Shown: positions 1-10,825, counted from the first letter of the stretch. The stretch is DNA of 64,000 nt from Hirundichthys speculiger (GCA_018398805.1 JAGFBZ010000558.1:1-64000); one strand, 5' to 3'. Notes: generated by a model from the letters alone, not told the origin. Made by a program: numbers and translations.

Positions 1-361
1 AGAAAGAGTTTGCAGATTAAGGGGAAGCTCAAGGGATTAAGGTCATTTCCTGTGTTTAAGCTGTAAATTAGCCCCGCGGTACCACGGGGGTAAAAGAAAC
101 ACAACGAGAGCGACCATCACGCCGAACTTAACTTACAGAACCGTGATGTCACCGAGCCTCAGACGCAGGGCGGATCCAGCTCAGTACACCAGTGTGACTT
201 TAACACTGATTATCTCTTTTTTTTATTTATTTTTTTAAATTTGAAGGAACAACTGTTGGGTGTGAAGACACCTGAGGTTTACCTTTTAGGTAGTTATCGT
301 TAGCCAGCTGCTGCGCTTGACGACAGTGGCGGTTGTTAACAGGAATAACCTCTGCATTTAT
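1..361. other. Non-genic flank, no feature seen
   Basis: No exon-like reading frame, RNA gene or clear repeat boundary was recognised here. The stretch has a short T-rich run near 216-238 and ends where the first hAT element begins. Confidence 0.4.
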
Positions 362-672
362 TAGGGATACACGATAATTATCGACCCGATAATTATCGGG
401 CCGGTAACAGGAAATTATGACGTCATCTCGATAAGTCCGATATCATGACGAACAGCCCCGATAACTAGGGCTGTAGCGATACACTAATCTTGCGATACAA
501 TATGATACGATACATTTGGCTCACAATACGATATTATATCGATATTTCTCTAACAATAAATTTACATCATTTTCTGAAAGATTTTAACGGGACAAAGTGA
601 TTTTGGTGACATCTTGTGAGTGTTCCAATTTGTTTGAATTAACTGAACTGAAAGGTAGGTGACCGCAGATAG

Positions 673-918
673 CGTTGCAGAGAGGAGAGAAAGGAGGCCT
701 CTGATTGGTCAATTCTACATCCGCGTAGAAAAGAGCGCGTCATCGAAGAAATGAGGAAGTACCCACATCTGTACGATTCTGGTTCTCCACACTACAAAGA
801 CAGCACATATTCTAGTAATTCATGGAGGGAGATAGCGATGAATGTGGGTCTGGATACGGCCGAGACAGTGAGGAAGTGGAAAAACGCAAGAATACGTTTA
901 GTAAGTTTAGCTAGTTCG
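673..918 (+). pseudogene. MADF (Myb/SANT-like) domain exon inside a hAT-like element
   Basis: The plus-strand frame is open from just after a stop at 670 to the TGA ending at 918. From about 733 it reads as a MADF domain: ERVIEEMRKYPHLYDSGSP, then a central NSWREIAMNVGL segment and a final TVRKWKNARIRL segment. The three tryptophan/hydrophobic blocks of the family are in the right order and spacing. MADF domains bind DNA and occur in insect Adf-1-type factors, in vertebrate homologues and in accessory proteins of PIF/Harbinger transposons. At 901 the sequence GTAAGT is a perfect splice-donor consensus directly after the WKN-R-R-L block, so the real exon probably ends at 900. No upstream in-frame ATG follows the stop at 670; the first ATG (751) lies inside the domain, so the start may be lost or spliced in. 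There are no internal stops, unlike the facing BED exon. Confidence 0.75.
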
Positions 919-1088
919 TGATTGTCCCTCTTGCCTTGTGGCGTTGAATAACATAGCGCAGACGCGCTTCAAAATTGAGCATAAATCAAAAGTAACTGCG
1001 ACACATTGCCGCGAGAGTAAACACAGCCCTTAAAGCCGGCGTTTTCCACCACTGAATACGGTCTCAAATCCTGACAAATAAAGTTTGG

Positions 1089-1304
1089 CTAGCTCTCAGT
1101 TAGCATTAGCTTGTCCGGGTGGTGACGTTTCAGGTGGGCTCGCAGGTTGGTGGTATTTCCAGAGTACTTTACGTTTGAGTGACACAGCTTACAAACCTCC
1201 ATACTTTAGTCTAAATCTTCTCTTTCCTTTTTCTTTTTAAACCCGAACTGCTCCCACACATCTGCTTTTAATCACGCAGGCGCTGGGTTTATACTCGCCG
1301 CCAT
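1089..1304 (-). pseudogene. Degenerate BED zinc-finger exon of a hAT transposase
   Basis: Read on the minus strand from an ATG at 1304, the frame gives MAASINPAPA, a stop, then ADVWEQFGFKKKK, another stop, then VCKLCHSNVKYSGNTTNL, followed by RAHLKRHHPDKL. This is the full BED-finger layout: the aromatic VW..FGF block, a CxxC pair, the GNTTNL linker and an HxxxxH-type ending. BED fingers form the DNA-binding N-terminus of many hAT transposases (ZBED relatives). Two in-frame stops (TGA near residue 11 and TAA before the CxxC) make it a pseudogene. It lies near the right TIR and reads inward, the usual place for transposase exon 1; the catalytic part is missing. Confidence 0.85.
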
Positions 1305-1863
1305 CCTCCTGACTGGCTCAGCTCTAGCTGGAAGAGAAAGAAGCTTCTGGATAACCTGTTAGAAACGCTCTACAGCGACACTAGTGGCTGGAGGACTTAC
1401 TGAACCCCTGTATAAACACGGGGGTTTTGAAGGGAGCTTAGAATATCGATACCCACGGCTGAAATATCAATACTCTCTGTGGAAATAAAATATCGATATA
1501 TATCGCAGAATTGATAAAATCGCCCAGCCCTAATGATAACATTTATATTTCTGTCAACACAGCAGTGTCTCGCTCCCTCTGAGCCTTGAATGACCGGCAG
1601 TGAATGTTATGTTCAAGTGACGTCGGCATAATCAGAAAAACGATTTCTCAATCAGGAAAATCAAGAATACCCCCTCATGCTAGAAAACAACTCGTTAACT
1701 CGGTCATAATTTTAGTAGTTGCTGACTTGAATTGATATTTGCAGTATTTCCCCTCATGTTACACATAAAAAAGAAAAAAATAGAAAAGGCTGAAAGAACG
1801 ACTAGCAAACGAGGAAACGGAGGAATTCGAGTTACACCTTGAATGCAGCTGATCACAACAAAC

Positions 1864-2037
1864 ATGGCGGTGATGGTACGGAACTTCATTAAAGTTTCAG
1901 AAGAAGATGGTTCTCTGGTTATTTGTGACAAATGCTCCAAGCAAAGGAGGGAAAATATCACAAGCTTTAATACGTCAAACTTGATCAGCCACCTGAAACA
2001 TAACCATCACTTCCATGGAGTTTTGAAATTGCGCTAG
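1864..2037 (+). CDS. BED-type zinc-finger remnant of hAT family A transposase
   Basis: The ATG at 1864 has a good context (AACATGG) and opens a 57-codon frame ending at a TAG. It contains NFIKVSEEDGSLVICDKCSK followed by SFNTSNLISHLKHNHHFHG. The CxxC (CDKC) and HxxxxH (HLKHNH) pairs with the NTSNL linker define a BED zinc finger, here about residues 6-50. The protein would bind transposon ends in the nucleus. It is far shorter than a hAT transposase (usually 500-700 residues) because everything downstream is non-coding. In copies 2 and 3 of this element the finger stops after the first cysteine (CDESSE then stop), so this copy is the more ancestral one. No evidence that it is expressed. Confidence 0.72.
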   Translation: MAVMVRNFIKVSEEDGSLVICDKCSKQRRENITSFNTSNLISHLKHNHHFHGVLKLR

Positions 2038-2654
2038 TGGAGCTAACATGAGCTAACGTGAGCTAGCGTGAGCCAGCCAGCAGCAAGTCTCCCCTCTCTT
2101 CTCCTCGCCATCATCTCTCTCATCTAAAGCTTCCATTAGATTAAAAAAAAGTTCATTTATTTAATTAAAGTCATTCATTTGAATGAAACCACAAGCCAAA
2201 ATCCTTTAAACATAATTTTTTGTTACTATGGAGTGCACTTTTTTGATTTATTTACACAGACAAGTCTAACTTGTGTCAGTACATTATGACCTGTGCATTA
2301 TTTTTTATTGTCATTAAGGAATGAATTTTTTCAGTTAGTAATTTTGATGCATGTATTTCCATCAGTTCAAGGAGCCTTTATTTTTTATATCAGTCAGTAA
2401 TGAACCTTATTTAAGTTAATGTGAGATATCAAATAGGTTTGTTTGATAGCTTTATGAAAATGTTTGAGGCTTGCCAATAGTTTTACACTGGAAAAATTAA
2501 AAATCTGTTCATTTAAAGAGTCAAAACTATTTTTGGTTTTGTTCATAGTATTGATGTAATGATCTTAGGTATATGTGTGTGTTATCGGCTGTTAGGAGCT
2601 GGAAGTTATTGATTATTGGTATCGGTTTTAAAAAACAGTTATCGTGCATCGCTA

Positions 2655-3865
2655 ATATCAACAGATATAAAGGAGCCTCTAAAGTTATGTGGTGAACCAT
2701 AAACTGGTAACCATCATCTGGTCTTCTTCTCTATCTTAAATGGTAAAATGTCTCGACTGCAACATCTGACTTGTTTCCGTTCGTGAGTCGGCGACCGTCT
2801 CTCGTCTCGTTTTCAACGCGATGACAAACAACGGGCAACTGGCACGCGACTGCACGCAGACGTCTGAATCCTCATGAGGACTGAACTGCTTCCAGTGGGA
2901 CCAGGCCGGGCTCCAGTACCAGTTACTGGACCTCGACTGGGCTCCTTTCAGCCCAGCGCTCTTATCTGTTCATTTATCTGCTCCTCTGTAGTGAATTATC
3001 TCTCCTCCTTTCTTCTCAACATTCTCACACTGTCTTTTCTCTTCCATAAGCTCTTTGTTGCTTGATTAGTGGCCTCTTTCACTTGTGTGCGTTAGTGCAT
3101 GTGCGTGTGTGTGTACACAAGACACACACACACACACACATGCACTTGTTTGCATGGTGTATTTTTAGTAAATCGCAGACTGGCACGTTGTACTGAGTGG
3201 ATTTTGACAACAATGGTATTATTTATCTGTGCGTAAATGAGAGTAAAACAAGGTTGCCAACTATCCCCTGCGCGTGCACGTGGGTGTGTGTGTGTGTATG
3301 GGTGTGTTATAAGTTGGTGTTGAGAGCTTGCATTCACCACTGTTTGCAGAAACCAGAATAGTGCGCCCTGTTTTTCAGACGTCTTCGGTCGCCACCACTC
3401 TGTAACTTCCACCGACATTAACACACAATCCAGCGTCGAGTCTGTTTACAACATAAATCTAAATTCAGCGCTCGTGAGTTTGTGTGCGCGTGTACGTTCC
3501 AAGTCTTGTTGCTCTGCATGTTAGAGGATAAATGAATACCGATCAAGAACATCATTATAAAAACCCAACCAATAATGAGTCCTCTTTGTCCTTTTAAAAG
3601 ACCAGTCAGGAACTGGACAAAGATCATCTGAGGACAAGTTCACTTTCTACACAAACTAGTTCAGTTCACAGAAATTAAAATTAACTAGTTCAGTTCACCA
3701 TTTCAAAATATGAACTAAATAGTTCATTTTAAAAAAAAATTCTTTTTTAATGTTGCTGCGAGCAATTATTAGTCAAAATGATTACCACTTCTCATATACT
3801 ACACCACCACAAACGGCAAATTATTTTATCCATTTTATTATTTTTTTTTAAATTTTATTTTATAT
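2655..3865. other. Non-genic stretch with CA/TG microsatellite
   Basis: No gene recognised. It holds a TG/CA tract at about 3095-3143 and a short GT tract at 3285-3300. A repeat with GAACTAGTTC-like motifs at about 3654-3735 also occurs near 20425-20480. Short open frames here (for example 2874-3065) have no recognisable domain. Confidence 0.5.
3095..3143. repeat. TG/CA microsatellite
   Basis: A short TG tract runs directly into a CA tract of about 20 bases (AAGACACACACACACACACA), ending in ATGCAC. Simple dinucleotide repeat. Confidence 0.85.
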
Positions 3866-4767
3866 ATTAAAGCTTGTGGTTCCCTCCTCGTAGAATTCAC
3901 TCGGAGGATTCGTCACAAATAACCACCAAACTATCTTCTTCTGAAACTTTAACGAAGTTCCACGCCGCCATGTTTGTTGTGATCAGCGCTGTGCCGCAAT
4001 CCTGCATTCAAGGTGTAACGTAAATTCCCACGTTCCCTCGTTTGCTAGTCGTTCTCTAGCCTTTTCTATTTTTTTCTATTTTTTATGTGTAACATGAGGG
4101 AAAATACTGCGAATATCAATTAAAGTCAGCAACTACCAGAATTATGACCGAGTTAACGAGTTGTTTTCTGGCATGAGGGGGTATTCTTGATTTTCCTTAT
4201 TGAGAACTCGTTTTTCTGATTATGCCGACGTCACTTGAACACAACATTCACTGCCGGTCATTTAAGACTCAGAGGGAGCGAGACACTGCTGTGTTGACAG
4301 AAATATATACAGTCATGGAAAAAATTATTAGACCACCATTTTTTCTTCAGTTTCTTGTTCATTTTAATACCTGGTACCACTAAACGTCATCATGTGACTA
4401 AAACAGACAGAAAAGAAAACACTGAATGCATAAAAGCAGTGTTTTTGGCAGTACAACGCCATAGCTATTGATGTAAAAACTTAAGTGATTTAGGTTATAA
4501 TCAAGAAAACCATGGAAAATGGTAAGATATCAGCTCTCAAATAAAACTCTTATGAGAAATCTTTGTGGTTATCGTTATGTTTGTCCAAACAAATGTACCT
4601 TTAGTTGTAGCAGGCATTAAAATGAACAAGAAACTGAAGAAAACAAGGGTGGTCTAATAATTTTTTCCATGACTGTATGTTATCGGGGCTATTTGTCGTA
4701 ATATCGGACTTATCGGGATGACGTCATAAATTCCAGTTATCGGCCCGATAATTATCGTGCACCCCTA
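3866..4767 (-). mobile_element. hAT family A, copy 2 (truncated, minus strand)
   Basis: The right end reads TATCGTGCACCCCTA, the inverted terminus of family A. Moving left, the sequence is the reverse complement of copy 3 (57428-58648), through the GACGTCATC block, the ACTGCTGTGTTGACAG block and the zinc-finger remnant at about 3880-3972. The remnant stops in frame after one cysteine exactly as in copy 3. The left edge at about 3866 is inside the element, so the 3' part is missing. A Tc1-type MITE splits it at 4310-4675. Confidence 0.8.
4310..4675. mobile_element. Tc1/mariner-type MITE, copy 1
   Basis: A 366-bp element beginning CAGTCATGGAAAAAATTATT and ending with its inverse, flanked by TA on both sides. 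The TIRs extend about 55 bp (through the AACAAGAAACTGAAG block). The empty site is preserved in the related hAT copy near 57514, where AAATATATATG runs uninterrupted in reverse orientation, so insertion at a TA is shown directly. No coding capacity. A second copy lies at 36246-36614 inside a piggyBac element. Confidence 0.92.
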
Positions 4768-5580
4768 CTTCTGAAGTCTCTGAGATGTTAAATTCAGTTG
4801 AACCACGTGGATAGGAAAGGGCCCGGACAAATCAAGCTGCTAAAAAAAATGGAACCACAGATAATTCAACCGTCATTGCTGAGCTGCTGCTTCCCTTTTT
4901 ACCTTTTCACACCCAGAAGCAACAAGACGTGAGCTGGAAAACTGATTCGCCCGACGGTCCCTGACGCAGCTTTACAAACCTCCACATTGATGTTAGCAGC
5001 ACCAGTCCACCTGAAAACAGGACTCATAAATCTCAACAGTCTCACAAAGAGAATAAAGTCTCCAGGTTTTTACTTCGGACCTCCACAGCCAGAAGAAAGA
5101 GAGAAACAACCCGGTTTAGTGTCTCCGCCGAGGTTCGCTCCAGCAGTTATTTACAATATTTGCACTGTAGCTGTTGGTGGGAGCAAACAACCAGCCGGAT
5201 AGCAGCCAGATGTGCGGCTTTAAAACCTCCACAAAGCAGAAGGAACAACTATCTGCTTCCATCCTGGGTGAGCCCACCGTCGGGGGGGGAGGGAGGGGGA
5301 TGGCGTTGGTCCGAACCAGGCGACGGAGCAGTCGTGACCTCCTTCGTTCTCCTCTGGAGCCGACCAGCAGCGTTTCTGGAGGCCAGTTTGAAACCTGGAC
5401 TGGTTTGTGAGGTGACGGTACAAGACATCGACACTGTTGATGCTCGATGGTCTCAAAGCAGTTGGACCGATACCAGAAAGATATCGATTTATTAGAGCTT
5501 CAAAGTTTATCCAACCTAATTCCAGCAGCTTTGTGTTAATATTTTATTACTCTGTTAGACGACTTTTACTTCCTTTAAAC
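4768..5580. other. Non-genic stretch
   Basis: Unique-looking sequence with a G-rich patch at 5281-5300. Several overlapping short frames on both strands at 5160-5495 have no recognisable domain and shadow each other. I see no splice-bounded exon I can support. Confidence 0.4.
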
Positions 5581-6480
5581 CAGTGGTTCTAAACTGGTCC
5601 GGCTTCAGGACCCACCATCACCCTCAATGACAAGCTCTGACTCAAATTAAGGAACATTTCCAACTTCTTCAAATCTATTGAATGAAAAGATCGTGCAGTT
5701 TGGATCGGAGATGGTAAAATAGAATATCACTGAATGCCAACACAAAAAAATAAGTTTATTGGTGAACCAAAACGACTAAAAACAAAATGACTTCAAGTGG
5801 GAAATATTCCCTTTGATGCTCAATTAGCTGCATTTTAATTAAATCCAAAACACTTCACTTCAGTAACTTCAGCCTTTTTTAACAGACTCAACATGCATAA
5901 ACATGAAATAAAACAGTGCAACCACTGAGCAGTAGTTTCAAAAAGAACTCAAATATGTATCATTTGCTGAGTACCCACTTCCTGAATATATAACAATTTC
6001 CTATTAAAACTATCTAGTCACTAATTTAAGCATTAATCATAAAGCTGACATAACAATCAGAACATTTCAGTAACAGCCATTTTTAAGACTCAACAGTGCT
6101 TTTATGCACAAACATGAAATAAAACAGTGAAACCACTGAGCAGTAGTTTCAAAAATAACTCTAAATATATAGTTTTATCTGAATAACCATCACTGACCTT
6201 TGACTTCAAGATAAGAAAATCCATATCTCATATATTCATCGTTGTATCTGTTTCACCTGCTCAACATATGGAAACAAACTCTGCAGGTCTTCTTCTATGG
6301 TGTGAACTGGAGGGTGTCAACTCACATTACAGGACATTATCGCCATCTACTGTTAAGGAGGATAAATGACATGCATTTTTTTTTTTTTAGCATTTCCTTC
6401 CCCAGGCAAAGGCCCACGACCCACTGAAAACGGGTCTGCGACCCACTTTTGGGTCGCGACCCACCAGTTGAGAACCACTG
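5581..6480. mobile_element. hAT (Charlie-like) non-autonomous element
   Basis: The ends read CAGTGGTTCTAAACTGG and, inverted, CAGTGGTTCTCAACTGG, the TIR type of Charlie-like hAT elements. The flanks are CTTTAAAC and CTTTAAGG, an 8-bp TSD with two mismatches. Near the right end is the GGGTCGCGACCCACC block typical of this class. The 900-bp interior has no transposase and contains an imperfect internal duplication: 5883-5990 resembles 6088-6190, sharing the block around CACTGAGCAGTAGTTTC. Confidence 0.88.
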
Positions 6481-6554
6481 CTTTAAGGCACCCAGATGAG
6501 AGCCTTGCTTTGGTTTAGCACATTCGAGTGCCAATAAAACACGAAACACGAGAA

Positions 6555-6815
6555 ATTCAAATTTTATTTGCCACATGCACAATCGTGCGCAGAATGACGC
6601 GTAGTGAAATACTGACTGCAACATAAGTGTAGTAAAGTTAGAAACTTAAAAGGTATAAAATAAAGTGACAAGTGAAATGAAGTGACAACAAGGGAACGTA
6701 ATGAAGTGAAAATGAAGTTAATAGTTAAAACAATATAAATACAGAATGTTTATGGTATTCAATTCAATAAAATTCAGTTCAATTCAACTTTATTTGTATA
6801 GCGTCTGTTCGCAAT
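6555..6815 (-). repeat. LINE 3'-end fragments, including an L2 tail, minus strand
   Basis: The block beginning TTCAAATTTTATTTGCCACA resembles the inverted 3' end of a fish non-LTR retroelement. At 6768-6812 the inverted L2 tail is recognisable: reversed it reads ACAGACGCTATACAAATAAA followed by GTTGAATTGAA, matching the L2 3' end at 42045-42080. Family of the first part not assigned. Confidence 0.6.
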
Positions 6816-6889
6816 TCTTTTAGGACTGTATCCAGAACAACACAAATACGGCAAAAAAGAAAAAAATGTATAGATATGTCTCTCTTGTG

Positions 6890-7389
6890 TGCTAAGAGGT
6901 TGATAGCAATGTTTTGGAAAAAAAAATTAATAGACAAATGTTTACAATTTTACCTTTAGAAAGAGTGACATATATCCGACGAGGGAAACGGGATATGTTC
7001 GAAGAAGTCTGGGGACCATTTGTTATTTTTGTGAAAAGCATAGACTTAACAGACGATGAGGAGGAATGAACATTGCTGCATGTGAACCCTGCAACAGATT
7101 ATTGATTTATTTTGCGAAGTTCACGATATACTTTGAGTGTGAACAAGATTTGAAGACTTATGCATAAGTTGTCCCGATATGTCTGTTTGTCTGTCTGAGA
7201 TGTGGTTTTTTTTTGTTTGTTTGTTCGCTGTTGATTTGCACTTTTTAAATATGTATAAATACTGCACATATAGTTTTTCTTTTATTATTACTTTTTATTT
7301 ACTGTTTTCATGCTGTATGTGCATGTGTATGCATGTTTGTATATATTTGAAAATGTTAATAAACACATTGTTTAAAAAAAAAAAAAAAA
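6890..7389 (+). pseudogene. 3' end of an L1/Tx1-like LINE with poly-A tail
   Basis: The plus strand reads QMFTILPLERVTYIRRGKR then DMFEEVWGPFVIFVKSIDL before a TGA near 7070. This resembles the extreme C-terminus of L1/Tx1-type ORF2, which typically ends with a basic stretch and a W-x-P-F motif. An A/T-rich 3' UTR follows with an AATAAA signal at about 7359 and a pure A run at about 7373-7389. The rest of ORF2 (endonuclease, reverse transcriptase) is absent: a severely 5'-truncated copy, as expected from target-primed reverse transcription. The poly-A abuts an inverted L2 fragment directly. Confidence 0.7.
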
Positions 7390-7390
7390 C

Positions 7391-9722
7391 TCAGCAGATC
7401 ATGTTGGCGTCCCCCTGTAGCGTAGGCCTATAGCAGCATAACGATGACGAACCTGTGATTAAGACGAGCTACTCTAGTCTGAGCTACTACAACTATGGCT
7501 ATAACTATTAGCATCTACACACTATAGTTTAGACTAACTGTAGCTATAACTATTAGCCCTTACACACTATAGTTTAGACTAACTGTAGCTATAACTATTA
7601 GCCCCTACACACTATAGTTTAGACTAACTGTAGCTATAACTATTAGCCCCTACACACTATAGTTTAGACTAACTGTAGCTATAACTATTAGCCCCTACAC
7701 ACTATAGTTTAGACTAACTGTAGCTATAACTATTAGCCCCTACACACTATAGTTTAGACTAACTGTAGCTATAACTATTAGCCCCTACACACTATAGTTT
7801 AGACTAACTGTAGCTATAACTATTAGCCCTACACACTATAGTTTAGACTAACTGTAGCTATAACTATTAGCCCCTACACACTATAGTTTAGACTAACTGT
7901 AGCTATAACTATTAGCCCCTACACACTATAGTTTAGACTAACTGTAGCTATAACTATTAGCCCCTACACACTATAGTTTAGACTAACTGTAGCTATAACT
8001 ATTAGCCCTACACACTATAGTTTAGACTAACTGTAGCTATAACTATTAGCCCCTACACACTATAGTTTAGACTAACTGTAGCTATAACTATTAGCCCCTA
8101 CACACTATAGTTAAGACTAACTGTAGCTATAACTATTAGCCCCTACACACTATAGTTTAGACTAACTGTAGCTATAACTATTAGCCCCTACACACTATAG
8201 TTTAGACTAACTGTAGCTATAACTATTAGCCCCTACACACTATAGTTTAGACTAACTGTAGCTATAACTATTAGCCCCTACACACTATAGTTTAGACTAA
8301 CTGTAGCTATAAACTATTAGCCCCTACACACTATAGTTTTAGACTAACTGTAGCTATAACTATTAGCCCCTACACACTATAGTTTAGACTAACTGTAGCT
8401 ATAACTATTAGCCCCTACACACTATAGTTTAGACTAACTGTAGCTATAACTATTAGCCCCTACACACTATAGTTTAGACTAACTGTAGCTATAACTATTA
8501 GCCCCTACACACTATAGTTTAGACTAACTGTAGCTATAACTATTAGCCCCTACACACTATAGTTTAGACTAACTGTAGCTATAACTATTAGCCCCTACAC
8601 ACTATAGTTTAGACTAACTGTAGCTATAACTATTAGCCCCTACACACTATAGTTTAGACTAACTGTAGCTATAACTATTAGCCCCTACACACTATAGTTT
8701 AGACTAACTGTAGCTATAACTATTAGCCCCTACACACTATAGTTTAGACTAACTGTAGCTATAACTATTAGCCCCTTACACACTATAGTTTAGACTAACT
8801 GTAGCTATAACTATTAGCCCCTTACACACTATAGTTTAGACTAACTGTAGCTATAACTATTAGCCCTACTACACACTATAGTTTAGACTAACTGTAGCTA
8901 TAACTATTAGCCCCTACACACTATAGTTTAGACTAACTGTAGCTATAACTATTAGCCCTACACACTATAGTTTAGACTAACTGTAGCTATAACTATTAGC
9001 CCCTTACACACTATAGTTTAGACTAACTGTAGCTATAACTATTAGCCCTACACACTATAGTTTAGACTAACTGTAGCTATAACTATTAGCCCCTACACAC
9101 TATAGTTTAGACTAACTGTAGCTATAACTATTAGCCCTACACACTATAGTTTAGACTAACTGTAGCTATAACTATTAGCCCCCTACACACTATAGTTTAG
9201 ACTAACTGTAGCTATAACTATTAGCCCCTACACACTATAGTTTAGACTACTAACTGTAGCTATAACTATTAGCCCCCTACACCTATAGTTTAGACTAACT
9301 GTAGCTATAAACTATTAGCCCCTACACACTATAGTTTAGACTAACTGTAGCTATAACTATTAGCCCCTACACACTATAGTTTAGACTAACTGTAGCTATA
9401 ACTATTAGCCCCTACACACTATAGTTTAGACTAACTGTAGCTATAACTATTAGCATCTACACACTATAGTTTAGACTAACTGTAGCTATAACTATTAGCC
9501 CTACACACTATAGTTTAGACTAACTGTAGCTATAACTATTAGCCCCTACACACACTATAGTTTAGACTAACTGTAGCTATAACTATTAGCCCCTACACAC
9601 TATAGTTTAGACTAACTGTAGCTATAACTATTAGCATCTACACACTATAGTTTAGACTAACTGTAGCTATAACTATTAGCCCCTACACACTATAGTTTAG
9701 ACTAACTGTAGGCTTTATTGAA
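7391..9722 (-). mobile_element. L2 LINE 3' UTR fragment, inflated by a satellite array
   Basis: Both edges match the L2 3' UTR inverted. The left edge (CAGCAGATCATGTTGGCGTC onward through GACGAGCTACTCTAGTC) corresponds to 40960-41060 of the L2 copy. The right edge (GTAGGCTTTATTGAA) corresponds to the end of its ORF2. In the L2 reference copy fewer than 100 bases separate these landmarks; here 2.2 kb of 45-bp repeats lie between them. Confidence 0.88.
7495..9715. repeat. 45-bp satellite array 1, about 49 copies, derived from L2 3' UTR
   Basis: Tandem units of 45 bp (44 when one C is missing), each containing TAGCCCCTACACACTATAGT followed by TTAGACTAACTGTAGCTATA and ACTAT. Copies are nearly identical. 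Variants are C-number changes, occasional TAGCATCTAC units and a few single-base indels near 8310-8340 and 9250-9310. The single-copy ancestor is visible at about 40912-40960 (inverted) and 11400-11450. Confidence 0.97.
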
Positions 9723-10618
9723 GACAGCTGAATAATTAGATTAATAAAGATGGATAGAGCTCATGATAAAGTTGTGCAATGTCAGTCTGACTCAGTTACT
9801 GATGAGTTTTGAGGTCTTTTCCATCTTCCAGAGATATAAATGACATATGGTATGACCGTAATGACATATGCATTTAATAACATTCAAGCCCAAACCCTGA
9901 ACTGAACCCAACAGCAGCACGGAAAAAAGTGTTTGGACACGTAGCGCTGCATGTACCCTGGACGATGGTATTAAAGTCTGATTGAAGCCCAGGAAGTCCA
10001 GTCCTTCCACAACGAGCCTTTAGTTGAGAAACCGCCACGTTTACTGTCCTGGATCAACTAGATGGAAATAGACGTAATGGGGGGGGGGGTTGTAATCTTC
10101 AGTCCCAAAGCAATAATATTTTGGTTTAGTCATCAGGCTTATTTTCTCAAAGCTCCACTTAAGCCACAAAACATAATTTACCACTGAACAATAATCCTGA
10201 GCACCAATAAATAACTCAAATTTATGGGGACCAAACGTTGTTAATCATCCACTCGTTAGTAAACCCGATGACATAATACACGATTAATAACGCGCTACTT
10301 TATTCTATTGACAAGATCCAAAAAAACCCTAAATCCACACGGCTTTAGGAGTTATTTACCGAATTACTACACAGCATGAGAAAGTTACAGCAAAACCCAG
10401 GCTGGATGAAAACCAGTGAGGTCACCTTAAGCCCTCTGAGCACGCACGCACGTACACGTGCGCACGCGCACACGAGCGCAGCGCAGGCGGACACACCTGA
10501 GAACCTGCATTCTCCGTGTGAGGAGGAAGACCTGTTGTTACCTGCCTTCAGGTCGGGTTCACACACACATGCATGCACGTACGCGCACGGTCTCCGGCTA
10601 AACAAACCAGCTACCCCA

Positions 10619-10630
10619 GCTGTGTGTGTG

Positions 10631-10664
<34 letters not shown>
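10619..10664. repeat. TG microsatellite
   Basis: Nearly pure TG dinucleotides over about 45 bases with one CA interruption. It can pair with the CA tract at 10762-10823. Confidence 0.95.
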
Positions 10665-10666
<2 letters not shown>

Positions 10667-10761
10667 CAGGCGGACCCTCCATCAGCATCCTGTCACACAC
10701 TAGATGTTTATCCAATTTGTCAAGATAATCTTTCCTCCAACTGGCTGCCAAGGAGGGAGTC

Positions 10762-10781
10762 ACACACACACACGCACACAC

Positions 10782-10823
<42 letters not shown>
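10762..10823. repeat. CA microsatellite
   Basis: About 60 bases of CA with two CG interruptions, in the opposite sense to the TG tract 100 bases upstream. Confidence 0.95.

Positions 10824-10825
<2 letters not shown>

Larger units (their letters stand above)
466..1532. mobile_element. Nested hAT-like element with MADF and BED fragments
   Basis: The TIRs read TAGGGCTGTAGCGAT and, from the right end, TAGGGCTGGGCGATT. They are flanked by an imperfect 8-bp duplication (CCGATAAC left, ATGATAAC right, 6 of 8). The uninterrupted site is seen in the sister hAT copy near 57515, so this is an insertion. The 1,067-bp interior holds a MADF-domain reading frame on the plus strand close to the left end (673-918) and a decayed BED zinc-finger exon on the minus strand close to the right end (1089-1304). 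The two face each other. TIR and TSD length point to hAT. Presence of a MADF domain is not typical of hAT elements and may mean a second element-encoded protein or a captured host exon. Confidence 0.8.
362..2654 (+). mobile_element. hAT-family element (family A, copy 1), interrupted by a second hAT
   Basis: The ends read TAGGGATACACGATAA on the left and, on the right, the reverse complement of a related AGCGATGCACGATAA-type end. The outer parts match the copy at 57428-58648 closely, including the segments around the CCCCGATAAC motif and the 3' half after the zinc finger. That other copy has a perfect 8-bp TSD, which places the family in hAT. No convincing TSD is seen for this copy, so one flank may have changed. 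A 1.07-kb hAT-like element sits inside it at 466-1532. This copy alone keeps an intact BED-type zinc finger (1864-2037); copies 2 and 3 share a disrupted version. No DDE/hATC catalytic domain is visible, so it is a non-autonomous derivative. Confidence 0.82.

Noticed and set aside
5160..5495. 111-codon plus-strand frame and its shadows
   Set aside because: Three competing frames on two strands, no motif and no splice signals that make sense.
7495..9715. CRISPR-like array (regular repeats)
   Set aside because: There are no unique spacers: the whole 45-bp period is repeated. The context is a fish LINE, not a prokaryotic locus.
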